A stretch of 49,987 nt of DNA from Amoeboaphelidium occidentale (taxonomy: Eukaryota; Aphelidiomycota; Aphelidea): assembly GCA_023515795.1 (NCBI GenBank), contig JALGPX010000063.1, forward strand, positions 6,285-56,271, given 5' to 3'. The translations under genes and the position numbers were made by a program. Shown piece by piece: positions 9,427-17,722 of the stretch; within the stretch, counting starts at the first letter, position 1; each line of letters starts with the position of its first letter. The notes under the pieces were generated by a model that was not told the origin of the DNA, made no database searches, and saw nothing but the letters and a program-made list of their open reading frames with translations.

Positions 9427-9652
9427 GTCTTTGCGGCAAATCAAAGAACATTGGGCCGCCACGAGCAGCACCAGCAGCAACATTGGGTCTGGCATGAGCT
9501 CCTCTTTGTTGAACAGGTGCTTCAAAGTCAGTCAAAGTATTGTTTCATAAGTTACGTAGATTTGGATCAGCAACACCAGTGTGTTGTGGTTCATTTGGCT
9601 TTGCTGCCATCGCAACGGATGCAACACATAGAACAATAGCAAATAATTTCAT
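9416..9652 (-). CDS. Small secreted peptide B, Gly/Ala/Pro-rich
   Basis: Exons 9556-9652 and 9416-9519 flank a 36-nt intron (GTAACT...TTTGAAG) and give 66 residues. The signal peptide is MKLFAIVLCVASVAMAA, with cleavage expected just before KPNEPQ. The mature part is about 49 residues, cysteine-free, rich in Pro, Ala, Gly and Gln, with several Arg residues (QQRGAHARPNVAAGAARGG) and ends DLPQRQGL. Without splicing the frame would stop after NLRNL, so the intron roughly doubles the peptide. A GTAAGC...AATTAG segment (9653-9700) directly before the ATG looks like a 48-nt 5'UTR intron. ATTGG motifs (CCAAT on the coding strand) lie at 9714-9718 and 9724-9728. Role unknown. Confidence 0.6.
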
Positions 9653-9700
9653 CTAATTGAGTTGAATAGATTAGACCTACTGTAACATAAGGAAGCTTAC
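9653..9700 (-). promoter_or_regulatory. Probable 5'UTR intron of peptide B
   Basis: On the minus strand this 48-nt segment starts GTAAGC and ends CAATTAG immediately before the ATG. Length and ends match the other introns in the window. A leader intron would place the start codon at the first base of an exon. Confidence 0.5.
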
Positions 9701-9808
9701 CGTTGAGTTTTAGATTGGTTCAAATTGGAGGATGAAAGTTTGATGTTTGATCTCGAAGGTTCGGCGCAAAACTAGAGCCGTCACAAAAAGAGTTTCTTTA
9801 TTCAACGC

Positions 9809-9958
9809 TTAGAATTTCACACGTGGTTGCTTATAATCAGCAAAACCAGCTCCGTGAGGCTTTACAAACACATCACCACCTTTTCCATGTTCTTTCGCAA
9901 CAGCAACAGCACAGTAGGATACGCTAACCAAAGATAATAAAACGATTAATAATTTCAT
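9809..9958 (-). CDS. Small secreted peptide C
   Basis: Single-exon frame of 49 residues. The signal peptide is MKLLIVLLSLVSVSYCAVAVA, with cleavage expected before KEHGKG. The mature part is about 28 residues: Gly-rich at the start, then FVKPHGAGFADY, and ending in KQPRVKF. No cysteines remain in the mature part. The size, signal peptide and orientation match peptides A and B, and the Lys immediately after the predicted cleavage site is shared by all three. ATTGG (CCAAT on the coding strand) lies at 10043-10047. The RPC37 gene is divergent from it. Function unknown. Confidence 0.6.
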   Translation of the reverse strand: MKLLIVLLSLVSVSYCAVAVAKEHGKGGDVFVKPHGAGFADYKQPRVKF

Positions 9959-10057
9959 TGATAATCAACACAGTAATAGTCCAAAAGTATCACTGTGAGA
10001 AGGATATAGTAGGATCACTGCTGAATGACTTTGATAATTACGATTGGCTCCAATTTC

Positions 10058-10394
10058 TTGCTTTCCTTTAGAACATTCTAATGGTAGCGCAACGATTATG
10101 AAGAAAGGGTTATAACGCGGACGCTGATACTTTAAAACGTCGGAACCCAGAAAAGATGAAACAATTGTTCATTTTTTCATTTTTACTCTTTGCAGTCATG
10201 GAAGAATACGACGAGATTGTTACTGNTTGCTTTACTTTAGAACATTCTAATGGTAGCGCAACGATTATGAAGAAAGGGTTGTAACGCGGACGCTGATACT
10301 TTCAAACTTCGGAACCCAGAAAAGATGAAACAATTGTTCATTTTTTCATTTTTACTCTTTGCAGTCATGGAAGAATACGACGAGATTGTTACTG
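10058..10394. repeat. Direct near-identical copies around single N (10226)
   Basis: Positions 10058-10225 and 10227-10394 are direct copies of 168 bp each with a few mismatches, separated by a single N. The copy includes the RPC37 promoter and the first codons of the gene. As at the other N sites, this looks like overlapping allelic contig ends joined by a scaffolder, so the start region of RPC37 appears twice in error. Confidence 0.85.
10068..10081. promoter_or_regulatory. Palindrome TTAGAACATTCTAA, heat-shock-element-like
   Basis: A perfect 14-bp palindrome containing GAAnnTTC lies between peptide gene C and RPC37. The duplicate copy repeats it at 10237-10250. Two inverted GAA units are a minimal heat-shock-factor site, but other factors bind similar palindromes. 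Confidence 0.35.
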
Positions 10395-11248
10395 CTATTC
10401 CAGTTTTTTATAATGCAAAGGCAGAATATAATGCGCCTAACCCGAATTCTGCATCAGATACTGTTGCTATGAATGAGGACACACTCGGTGCACCCGCTCC
10501 ATCAGAAGCTGAAAAGCAAAGGAACGAACTATTCGTTATTCAATTCCCATATCACGACTTATCATCATCTCCATTCACCCAACACGACCAGCTCACAGTA
10601 AAACACAAAATCGCTTCAAGGACGAGTGAATTGCTGGTGCCTTTGGATGTGAACTCTGTGATTTATGATACGCCAAAAGGTGCATTGTATGGATTGTCCT
10701 TGAATGGTGGTTTTATTAATGATGGTGACCCAGAAGATGAGAGTGCTGAACCAAGTATGATGAATTCTGTTACCATGGAAGGAAAGCAATGCCTTGCCGG
10801 TACATCGCAAAGTGGAACGTATTTTATTGCATCGGTTTATCACGGTCAATTACACTTGACGCCTTTGGATGGTGTTATGCGATTTCAGCATTCGTTTTCG
10901 CATGTCGACAAGGTTGATGCCACAGAAAAGACCATAAATGAACACGATGATGATAGTGAGAATGAAGTCGCGAAGCCAGAAAGCGCTGCACCAAAGGCAA
11001 AGCAAGTCGTGCAAAAGAAGGAACAGCAATCTGTTGAGAATATCACAGGATCATATCAAATGCGTATGGCAGTGAAGAGGAAAGTTGAAGAAGAAGCGTT
11101 TGTTAATTATCAAATATACAAGCCAAAAACTGAAGAAGATAAGCAAATGTTATTATGTAAAAGCATGGAAGAGTACGTTACCCTTCCTGTTAAGGGCTTA
11201 GAGGGTTACTGGGATTATGTAGCTCAAAGTGAAATAGTAAATCGCTAA
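10367..11248 (+). CDS. RPC37: RNA polymerase III subunit RPC37/RPC5
   Basis: From ATG 10367 the protein has 293 residues. It matches the Sin/RPC5 family: an N-terminal strand (DEIVTAIPVFYNAKA), LFVIQFPYHD, and the signature YHGQLHLTPLDGVMRFQHSF followed by HVDKVDA. The later YQIYKPKTEEDKQMLLC also corresponds to animal POLR3E. RPC37 pairs with RPC53 on the Pol III core and acts in initiation and termination. The frame extends upstream to ATG 10325, adding a hydrophobic MKQLFIFSFLLFAV leader that makes no sense for a nuclear subunit; I prefer 10367. The upstream 168 bp are duplicated by an assembly join. It ends 15 bp from a convergent gene. Confidence 0.85.
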   Translation: MEEYDEIVTAIPVFYNAKAEYNAPNPNSASDTVAMNEDTLGAPAPSEAEKQRNELFVIQFPYHDLSSSPFTQHDQLTVKHKIASRTSELLVPLDVNSVIYDTPKGALYGLSLNGGFINDGDPEDESAEPSMMNSVTMEGKQCLAGTSQSGTYFIASVYHGQLHLTPLDGVMRFQHSFSHVDKVDATEKTINEHDDDSENEVAKPESAAPKAKQVVQKKEQQSVENITGSYQMRMAVKRKVEEEAFVNYQIYKPKTEEDKQMLLCKSMEEYVTLPVKGLEGYWDYVAQSEIVNR

Positions 11249-11263
11249 TCAATAGATTTCCAA

Positions 11264-11652
11264 TTATCGTTCAACTTGAAGATTATACAAAAAGGATGTT
11301 TGAGTTATAATCTGTTCCCTTGAGAATCCATTGTATCCTTGTTGAGACTTAATTTTGAGCACGCCATTGATATCACTAAAGACTATTTTTATGGCGCTAA
11401 ACTTGATGTATTGCTTCTTGCGATCTAAAAATAGAGGAACCCGATTCATTGAGCATGAACCAAACTACTTTTGTTAGTATCGTTACAAGTAATGAGGATT
11501 TGCGATCTTTTGGCTTCAAGCTCTGATGAATTGAAAAACATTGGCGGTAAGAGTGTAAAGGTAATGCTCCTGTTACAGTCGTTAATCTTTAGATCGTTAA
11601 TCAACCCCATGATCAAGATCTTTTCCGTCTTCCTTCCGTAAGAGGTTATCAT
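11264..11652 (-). CDS. Small unknown protein, two exons
   Basis: Two overlapping open segments (11446-11652 and 11264-11449) fit together if a short intron is removed between them. Candidates share the phase: a donor at GTAGTT with acceptor TTTTTAG gives 44 nt, and a donor at GTAACG containing TACTAAC gives 22 or 62 nt depending on the acceptor. The product would be about 115-130 residues with alternating strands (SITFTLLPPMFF, SQILITCN, YIKFSAIKIVFSDINGVLKI), which suggests a small beta-barrel such as an OB fold. I do not recognise the family. The start is 21 bp from the divergent gene at 11674. MITSYG or an internal MGLINDL may be the true start. Confidence 0.45.
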
Positions 11653-11673
11653 AATGGAACCGTTACGTCTAGT

Positions 11674-11991
11674 ATGATCTCTTCTGACCCTGTTTCAGAA
11701 CCAGTTGTTGTTATTGCTTGTCATTCATTCAGTTATTTGAACAGAGTTTCTCCCAATAATACACGTGATGATGAAAGGTACAAGGCTCGAAAGTGGATGC
11801 CAATTCCAATACCACCAGTCCAGACAAGAAAGAAACGGAACTTGCTAGCTTTTGAAACAAGATCAAAAGGCATTAAAGGATCGAAAGATGTTCAAAGACG
11901 TGTTCGCGCAAAAAGCCAAAGCAGCCCAGATTCACAAAGCTTACAAACCTCTAGGGCAAGAGGAGTAAGAATGAGTTCAAGATCATTCTAA
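11674..11991 (+). CDS. Unknown small basic protein
   Basis: Frame of 105 residues, beginning MISSDPVSEPVVVIACHSF. The middle is basic with KWMPIPIPPVQTRKKRN and the end is Arg/Ser/Gln-rich (RARGVRMSSRSF). No membrane segment or known motif is visible; KKRN and similar clusters could be nuclear localisation signals. It is divergent from the small gene ending at 11652 with only 21 bp between start codons. I do not recognise it and a chance open frame is possible. Confidence 0.4.
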   Translation: MISSDPVSEPVVVIACHSFSYLNRVSPNNTRDDERYKARKWMPIPIPPVQTRKKRNLLAFETRSKGIKGSKDVQRRVRAKSQSSPDSQSLQTSRARGVRMSSRSF

Positions 11992-12254
11992 GTATTCTGT
12001 TTACCGCAAAACTTAAACTTCATTACTAATGGCATATGTTGTCCTCTCTTCTACCATCTAATTTAGCCTGTCAAAGCAATAAATTCACTTCTCAGAAGCC
12101 TTTTAAACTCATGCTGCATAATATGAAACTTGCCAGAGCTATTTCTAGCTGGATGACCTCATCGTGACCGAACCGCCAGGTCCGCGTCCTCTATCGGCCC
12201 CTAGATTTTTTCTTACCAAAATCGGCCGATATCAATTCATCGAGAGTCACTAAA

Positions 12255-13531
12255 ATGCCTGACGGAGACGGTCCTCCTAAAGACGAAAAGAGCACATTAC
12301 AAATGCAAGCGGGTCAGCATCATGGGCAGCAGCAACAGGAAGAAGGTGCGATGAGCTCGAGCATACATGGTCAAGGCGTAAGCAATCGATTTGCTGATCA
12401 ACAGACATCTGATTACTTCACCTACACACCAGTTCCTGTTCTTGCTCATCCTTCTTCGTATATGGTCACTGCGTATAACTCATATACTCCATCCTACTTT
12501 ACTGCGATTCCAGTGGCTTCCATGGCGAACTTTCGTCCTTATAGCCAGCAACCTGGAATGATACCTGGTGTGCCTGCAGAATGGAATCACTATCATCCTC
12601 CTGGCTTCTACTATATGCCTAATGGTTTGGTGTCCACTTCTGCTAGTCCTATACTTGTTATGCCCAATGAGCCCCAGCACCAAGTGCAAGTGCCAACTAC
12701 AGAGAATTCTGATACTGATTCGGTTCGTCAATATCACGAAAGATTACATTCATTGTACTCTAATTACAATTTGCTTTCTAAACAGTCTAGCTCTACAAGT
12801 GGTTCTGTTCCAAGTATGCAATCATCTGGTCCAAATTCTATAAGCAGTTTTGTGAAGGACGAAAGGAATGTTTACTTACAGGGCTTACCGCCTGATACTA
12901 CTGAAGAAAGCCTAGCTGGCTTTATACCTGAAGGATTACGGGAGAAGTTGGTCTCCTCCAAGATTATATACAATCAGGATATCAAGTCTCATAGTTTAGG
13001 TCAGACAGAATTAGTCAACAACACTCAATGCAAGGGTTATGCCTTTCTGCTGTTCTCAGATTCTGCTTCTGCTTCGGCATTTATTAATCATATTAATACG
13101 GCAAATATACCAACAGAGTCCAATATGGCGGTAAAACAGAAAATTCACGCAAGCATTGCCAAAGAAAGTTTCAGCTCAAGATTAAGAGAGCTAGGCGCTG
13201 GCAAGGAAAGCAACTTGTATTTTGCGAATATTCCTCCTCATTTCGCAGAGAATGATCTTGTTGAAGTGGTTGAAAAGAAGCTTCAGATTTCTGGTGCAGT
13301 CGAGAGCTCCAAGATATTGCGGAGTTCTGACGGCAAGAGTAGATGTGTTGGCTTTATTCGTTTCAAGACACCTCAGTATGCAGCCTTGTGCTTGAATGAA
13401 ATGAACGGTTTTTTGATCGAAGGGTAAGAATCTGCTTTTTTCTTTAATGCTTTAGAGCCATGTTACCTTTGCAAGTAAGGTATGCTGATAACAAGCAGCA
13501 GAAAGACTTGAAATTGTCGCGACAGCGGTAA
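12255..13531 (+). CDS. RNA-binding protein with two RRM domains
   Basis: Exons 12255-13423 and 13456-13531 flank a 32-nt intron and give 414 residues. The first ~200 residues are low complexity, rich in Pro, Tyr, Gln and Ser. RRM1 (about 208-300) has NVYLQGLPPDTTEE as RNP2 and CKGYAFLLFSD as RNP1. RRM2 (about 318-400) has NLYFANIPPHFAEND as RNP2 and CVGFIRFKTPQYA as RNP1. The small second exon completes RRM2 (LPLQVRYADNKQ). Tandem RRMs with a disordered Pro/Tyr leader are seen in RBMS/Elav-like and fungal mRNA-binding regulators of stability or translation. Exact orthology is not clear. The splice restores the expected end of the RRM, so the intron call is firm. Confidence 0.8.
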
Positions 13532-13612
13532 TGATACTACAACTAATTTAACTATTGATTTATTGCTGCTCGGGTATTGATAATTTTGCGGCATCGTAGA
13601 AAAAGAATGAAA

Positions 13613-14077
13613 ATAACTGGCCCTTCGCTACAGGATTAGTTCAAATAAAACCAAATCTTACTTAAAAGAGCGTTACACGAATCGCATGATTTCTCGGCTA
13701 CGCTGGTGGAGACTGTACAAGTAAATATGCGAACATACTCACCTGTCTTTAACCACCAATTAAATTTTGCAGTTAGCTGACGAAACATCATGCACGAGTC
13801 TTCCTGGAGAACGCAAGCGGTCTTTTACCACCATTTGCATTCAANATAACTGGCCCTTCGCTACAGGATTAGTTCAAATAAAACCAAATCTTACTTAGAA
13901 GAGCGTTACACGAATCGCGCGATTTCTCGGCTACGCTGGTGGCGACTGTACAAGTAACTATGCAGGCATAATCACCTGTCTTTAACCACCAATTAAATTT
14001 TGCAGTTAGCTGACGAAACATCATGCACGATTCTTCCTGGAGAACGCAAGCGGTCTTTTACCTTCATTTGCATTCAA
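13613..14077. repeat. Direct near-identical copies around single N (13845)
   Basis: Positions 13613-13844 and 13846-14077 are direct copies of 232 bp each, separated by one N, with several base differences. Both contain the 3' tail of the Fanzor-like remnant. Like the other N-joined pairs, this looks like two allelic contig ends set side by side. The real gap between the RRM gene and the unknown gene at 14425 is probably about 233 bp shorter. Confidence 0.85.
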
Positions 14078-14340
14078 ATCCAAGAAAACGTGTCTGATAT
14101 TTCGTGCAGCGTTAATGTCCCTGTTCCAAACAGTTAAGCAATCTGAATTGCAGACTTTAACGCCCAAAACTTTGTCTGTTTCAACTCATGTAAACAGAAG
14201 GAACAGAACTTGCAGGATTTCTTTGAGCTAGATATACCCCCTTTAAGAAAGCGCATTCGCACTCCAGCTCGCAGCATGTAGACGCTTGAGCTGGAGCTCT
14301 GCGCGATAAAAACAAGATATAAATTCCAAAGAGACTATTT
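14021..14340 (-). mobile_element. Decayed Fanzor/TnpB-like nuclease, C-terminal end
   Basis: Minus-strand 14021-14185 stays open and reads VKVCNSDCLTVWNRDINA followed by ARNIRHVF. C...C followed by WNRDxNAxxN is the C-terminal zinc-ribbon and last catalytic Asp of TnpB and its eukaryotic relatives, the Fanzors (RNA-guided nucleases carried by transposons). In another frame just upstream (about 14188-14280) lies SCKFCSFCLHELKQTK, the first cysteine half of the ribbon, so a frameshift separates the two halves. No RuvC-I or RuvC-II region is recognisable further upstream before the neighbouring gene. This is therefore a truncated remnant. Downstream coding-like sequence (about 13869-13960, SVAEKSRDSCNALLSKIWFY) may be more of the same element. 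Terminal repeats were not found. Confidence 0.6.
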
Positions 14341-14424
14341 GGTGAACCCCTGCAACTTGGTATGCTTTAAGTTCTTGTTTGGAACGCTATCTGTTAAGAA
14401 CTCGCAACTACGTGTCTATTGCTC

Positions 14425-15399
14425 TTAGTTCAGATCGTCAAAACTCTTATCAATGTATTTCAGCCATTTTCTGTGCTCATAGTCGTCTTCTTCATCACTT
14501 GATACTATAATTTTGCGCTTTGATGAGGAAGGCTGATAGTCTTCAGCAGTTTGCTTTCGCGGTCTCTTTTCATCCGACTTGTTATTGAGGTTGAGCCTAA
14601 AATAATTGTAATAATATTCCCTGAGAGCGTCCTCGGATTTGCCCATCTGAGTTGCAAAATCTGTCCAGTCGATTTTACTGTCTTCTTCGTTAGCATACGT
14701 AGAATAGTAAATTTCTTCAAATTTCTTTTGATTTAGCTTTCCCTTCTTTGGCGAAGTACGTTTTTTCTTAGTCTTGGAGCCTTCTTTATTACTTGATGAG
14801 CCTGAATGATCGTCTGATACGATTTCAATTACTTCGACCCGATTATCTTTTGTAGAGGTATCCGTTCCTGCCAATTTAAAGTATCTAGCCATTTTATCAA
14901 TAATGTCTTGAGTAGCATCTTTAAGTATCTCATGTTCTGCACGATCTTGGAGAGCTTCGTAACAAGCCATGCATTTATCCAAATAACTTTTGAGTTTCAT
15001 AATATCATCCATTCTCACGCTTATGTGGTCTTTAGGACTTGATTCTTTGTCGCTGGAGTGGTGGTTTGGACGTATGGGCTCTGGTGTAACTGATTGCTTC
15101 AATAGCAAAGCATTGCTTTCCTTGATATTATCATCAACTCTGTCCTTCTTAGAGACACCATCAAGTTTCGATGAGATATTATCCACCTTTCTCTCTATTG
15201 ATCGAAGCATGTGTGCTAGTGTATCTATCTGAGTAAGTTTCCTCAAGTCCTTCTTTACATCAACGATCTGCTGATGTGATGGAGAATGATGATCTAAAGT
15301 TGTGACCATCCTGACCATTCTTGTGACAAAGTCTTCAGGTGTGTTCCTACTTCTTTTGAAGTATTCCAGAGTATCAGGATCTGTTATTGAGATGTTCAT
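14425..15399 (-). CDS. Unknown nuclear protein with SUMO-interacting-like motif
   Basis: From ATG 15399 the protein has 324 residues; an upstream in-frame Met at 15471 would overlap the divergent SCYL1 coding start, so I prefer 15399. It is highly charged. A helical, coiled-coil-prone region spans roughly residues 50-95. VEVIEIVSDDHS (about 205-215) is a classic SUMO-interacting motif followed by acidic residues. A basic NLS-like tract follows (KKKRTSPKKGK), then a Trp/Tyr-rich helical region (IDWTDFATQMGKSEDALREY) that recalls a MYB/SANT or homeodomain-like fold. Near the end, KRKIIVSSDEEDDYE repeats the hydrophobic-acidic pattern. These features suggest a chromatin or DNA-repair protein, but I do not recognise the family. 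Confidence 0.6.
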   Translation of the reverse strand: MNISITDPDTLEYFKRSRNTPEDFVTRMVRMVTTLDHHSPSHQQIVDVKKDLRKLTQIDTLAHMLRSIERKVDNISSKLDGVSKKDRVDDNIKESNALLLKQSVTPEPIRPNHHSSDKESSPKDHISVRMDDIMKLKSYLDKCMACYEALQDRAEHEILKDATQDIIDKMARYFKLAGTDTSTKDNRVEVIEIVSDDHSGSSSNKEGSKTKKKRTSPKKGKLNQKKFEEIYYSTYANEEDSKIDWTDFATQMGKSEDALREYYYNYFRLNLNNKSDEKRPRKQTAEDYQPSSSKRKIIVSSDEEDDYEHRKWLKYIDKSFDDLN

Positions 15400-15440
15400 T
15401 GAGTTGAAACGTTCTTTGCAAGATACAAATTTTCTCAAAG

Positions 15441-17699
15441 ATGTCTTCACTGATTTCCAACTTCTTTTCAAAGGTCATTTCTACTGCGACACTTCCGTAC
15501 ACTTTAAAAGAGAAATTGTTTTCTAATGAGCACTTTACTGTTTCCTCTGGAGTGAAAAAGCAGGACGGTTCTTCCGTGAGTGTTGTGCAGGTTCAGGGCC
15601 AAGAAAGATTGAAGCAGAACTTGATTAAAAGACTCAAGTCTATGAGATATCATTACATTCTAAAGCATTTGGATACTGTGCAGCTAAGCGAAAATGAAGT
15701 CTATTTGGTTTGTGAGCCTTTTAAAGTTCTTCAATCTCAGCTCGATGGATTCAGCGGTGATGGTGAATTTGTGCTTTACGGAATATTTTGTGTGTGCGAC
15801 GCATTAGCCTTCTTAAATTCAAAAGGAATATTTTACTTGCGCACGGCTGATGATGGGATTGCGGTGACAGAAAGTCTGGACTGGAAATTGTTCTCGTTTG
15901 AGCTTACGATGGATTCAGCGACGGTTTCGAATGATTTTTCTATGAAGGAGGAGATTCTGGGCAGTTTAAGACGACTTCATTCTTCCCTTTCCACAGATGG
16001 AGACTTGGCTAAAGCTGATGCGTTCCTGTGTGGCCAGTGGATAAAGAATGTTCTGAGAGTTACGCGATGTGACAATGCTTTGAGTTCGCTTTCGCAGTTG
16101 GTAGATCGAACACTGCTTATACAGAATGCTTCAATGAGGTCAACCACTTCACAATTTCTCGGATCATTAAAGGAGTTGTTGGGTTCTAATCCTTACTTCC
16201 AAATCTCTAGCGTATTGAATGAATTGAGCATCAAGGAAGATCAAGAGAAGATTTTGTTCTTCAAAACATTACCTGGTCTGTTACCAAACTTACGGAAAGA
16301 ATTTAAAAGGCACAAAGTTTTACCTGCATTGATAAATGCATTGGAATATGGTACTGCAGGATTCAAAGTTGTCTCAATTATTCTGAAGCTAGCACAAGAA
16401 GTTATATCTGAAGATGATAAACACTCTAAAGAAGAGGTTGTGCGAATAATTCTGAAGATGTTTACAAATCAAGATAAATCAATAAGGCTTATGTTGCTGG
16501 AGAGTCTACCAATGTATATACAGTTTCTGTCAAAAGATAATGTGAACGAATTGTTTGTTCCATATTCGGCTGGCTTCTCTGATCAAATACCCCAAATACG
16601 AGAAGCTTCACTTAGAGCAGTTCCTTTACTTGCTCCTCTAATAGGAGATCGTTTATTTAACCAGGATTTGTTGCGTCATCTGGCTAGATTGCATGCAGAC
16701 CCTGAAGCGAGTATCAGGACAAATACAACGATTTGCTTGGCTAAAGTATCACAGCATATTCAAACAAGTCAGCGTGCAAAAGTTTTATTGACAGCATTCG
16801 GTAATGCATCAAGAGACGGGTTTCCACCTGGGAGACAGGCAGCATTGAATGCCATAATTTCTACTATTGACTGTTACTGTCCATCCTATATTCTCGCAAA
16901 TCAGAAATCAACCAGCACTGAATCTAGTTCTACTATGTCTAGTTTGCTCAATAGCATCACAGGGTCAAAAGAAGGTGTTACTAATGGTGATGAACTTGTA
17001 AAAATTGCTGCAATCGCTGCCAGTCGTTGCATTGATGATGAAAATTCAGTCAGAGAATTGGCGTTTAAGTTGCTTGATATATGTACAGCGAGACTGAGGA
17101 AAGTTGCAGAGTTTTTAACTGCAGTTGAGAAAGAAAGAGCCTTTAAAGAAGCAGAGAAGAATGTTGGAAACATGTCGGTCAGCCAACCTTCTCCAAGCCC
17201 AAACATTTCCAGCAAGCCGATTTCGCCTCAGTCTTCTGTTTCCTACTCGGCACCAATTCAACCAACAGTTACTTCTCCACCAATGGCTTCTATAAAACCT
17301 GCAGTCAATAACAACGCGATTTCTGGATCTGGAAATGGTTGGGATGATGGATGGGATTCACTCGGGCAGAGTGATCAAAAAGCACCTGCATTTAATTTAT
17401 CTACTACAACAAATGCTGCACAGAACACCAATAGCTTGAAGCTTTCCAGCGCAGCTCCTGTTAAGATCAACCAAGATTTGATAAATCAATTGGGTGGATG
17501 GGATGACTTTAATACAACTCAACCAGCACCAGCACCAGCACAAACTCCAGCCACTTTCACAATAACAAGTAACGCATTCAATACGCAGAACGATAGTCAA
17601 AAGAACGATATAGAAAGAAAGAAGGAGGAGCGAAAAGCAAAAATTGAAGCGTTGAAACAACAACGCAGAATGAATCGAAACGAGGACAGTTTGATATGA
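15441..17699 (+). CDS. SCYL1: SCYL1/Cex1 family pseudokinase with HEAT repeats
   Basis: Single-exon frame of 752 residues. The first ~260 residues are a degenerate kinase fold (SNEHFTVSSGVKK, LKHLDTVQLSENEVYLVCEP) lacking HRD and DFG motifs, as in SCY1-like proteins. HEAT repeats follow (about 270-560: LPGLLPNLRKEFKRHKVLP, LFVPYSAGFSDQIPQIREAS, LARLHADPEASIRTNTTICL). The tail is Ser/Pro-rich with GNGWDDGWDSLG and GGWDDFNT, then a basic helix ending KKEERKAKIEALKQQRR, the usual SCYL1 ending. The family acts in COPI traffic at the Golgi-ER interface and, in yeast (Cex1), in nuclear tRNA export. Length is typical. It begins 41 bp from the divergent unknown gene. Confidence 0.9.
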   Translation: MSSLISNFFSKVISTATLPYTLKEKLFSNEHFTVSSGVKKQDGSSVSVVQVQGQERLKQNLIKRLKSMRYHYILKHLDTVQLSENEVYLVCEPFKVLQSQLDGFSGDGEFVLYGIFCVCDALAFLNSKGIFYLRTADDGIAVTESLDWKLFSFELTMDSATVSNDFSMKEEILGSLRRLHSSLSTDGDLAKADAFLCGQWIKNVLRVTRCDNALSSLSQLVDRTLLIQNASMRSTTSQFLGSLKELLGSNPYFQISSVLNELSIKEDQEKILFFKTLPGLLPNLRKEFKRHKVLPALINALEYGTAGFKVVSIILKLAQEVISEDDKHSKEEVVRIILKMFTNQDKSIRLMLLESLPMYIQFLSKDNVNELFVPYSAGFSDQIPQIREASLRAVPLLAPLIGDRLFNQDLLRHLARLHADPEASIRTNTTICLAKVSQHIQTSQRAKVLLTAFGNASRDGFPPGRQAALNAIISTIDCYCPSYILANQKSTSTESSSTMSSLLNSITGSKEGVTNGDELVKIAAIAASRCIDDENSVRELAFKLLDICTARLRKVAEFLTAVEKERAFKEAEKNVGNMSVSQPSPSPNISSKPISPQSSVSYSAPIQPTVTSPPMASIKPAVNNNAISGSGNGWDDGWDSLGQSDQKAPAFNLSTTTNAAQNTNSLKLSSAAPVKINQDLINQLGGWDDFNTTQPAPAPAQTPATFTITSNAFNTQNDSQKNDIERKKEERKAKIEALKQQRRMNRNEDSLI

Positions 17700-17722
17700 T
17701 TTTCTTTCAAACACCTGAATAA

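Noticed and set aside
11450-11490. A 22-nt intron in the small gene at 11264-11652
   Set aside because: It has a perfect TACTAAC but would be far below the 32-nt minimum seen in other genes here; longer options of 44 or 62 nt keep the same frame.
15399-15471. Longer start for the unknown nuclear protein
   Set aside because: It would overlap the SCYL1 start region; the Met at 15399 gives a normal divergent pair with 41 bp between starts.
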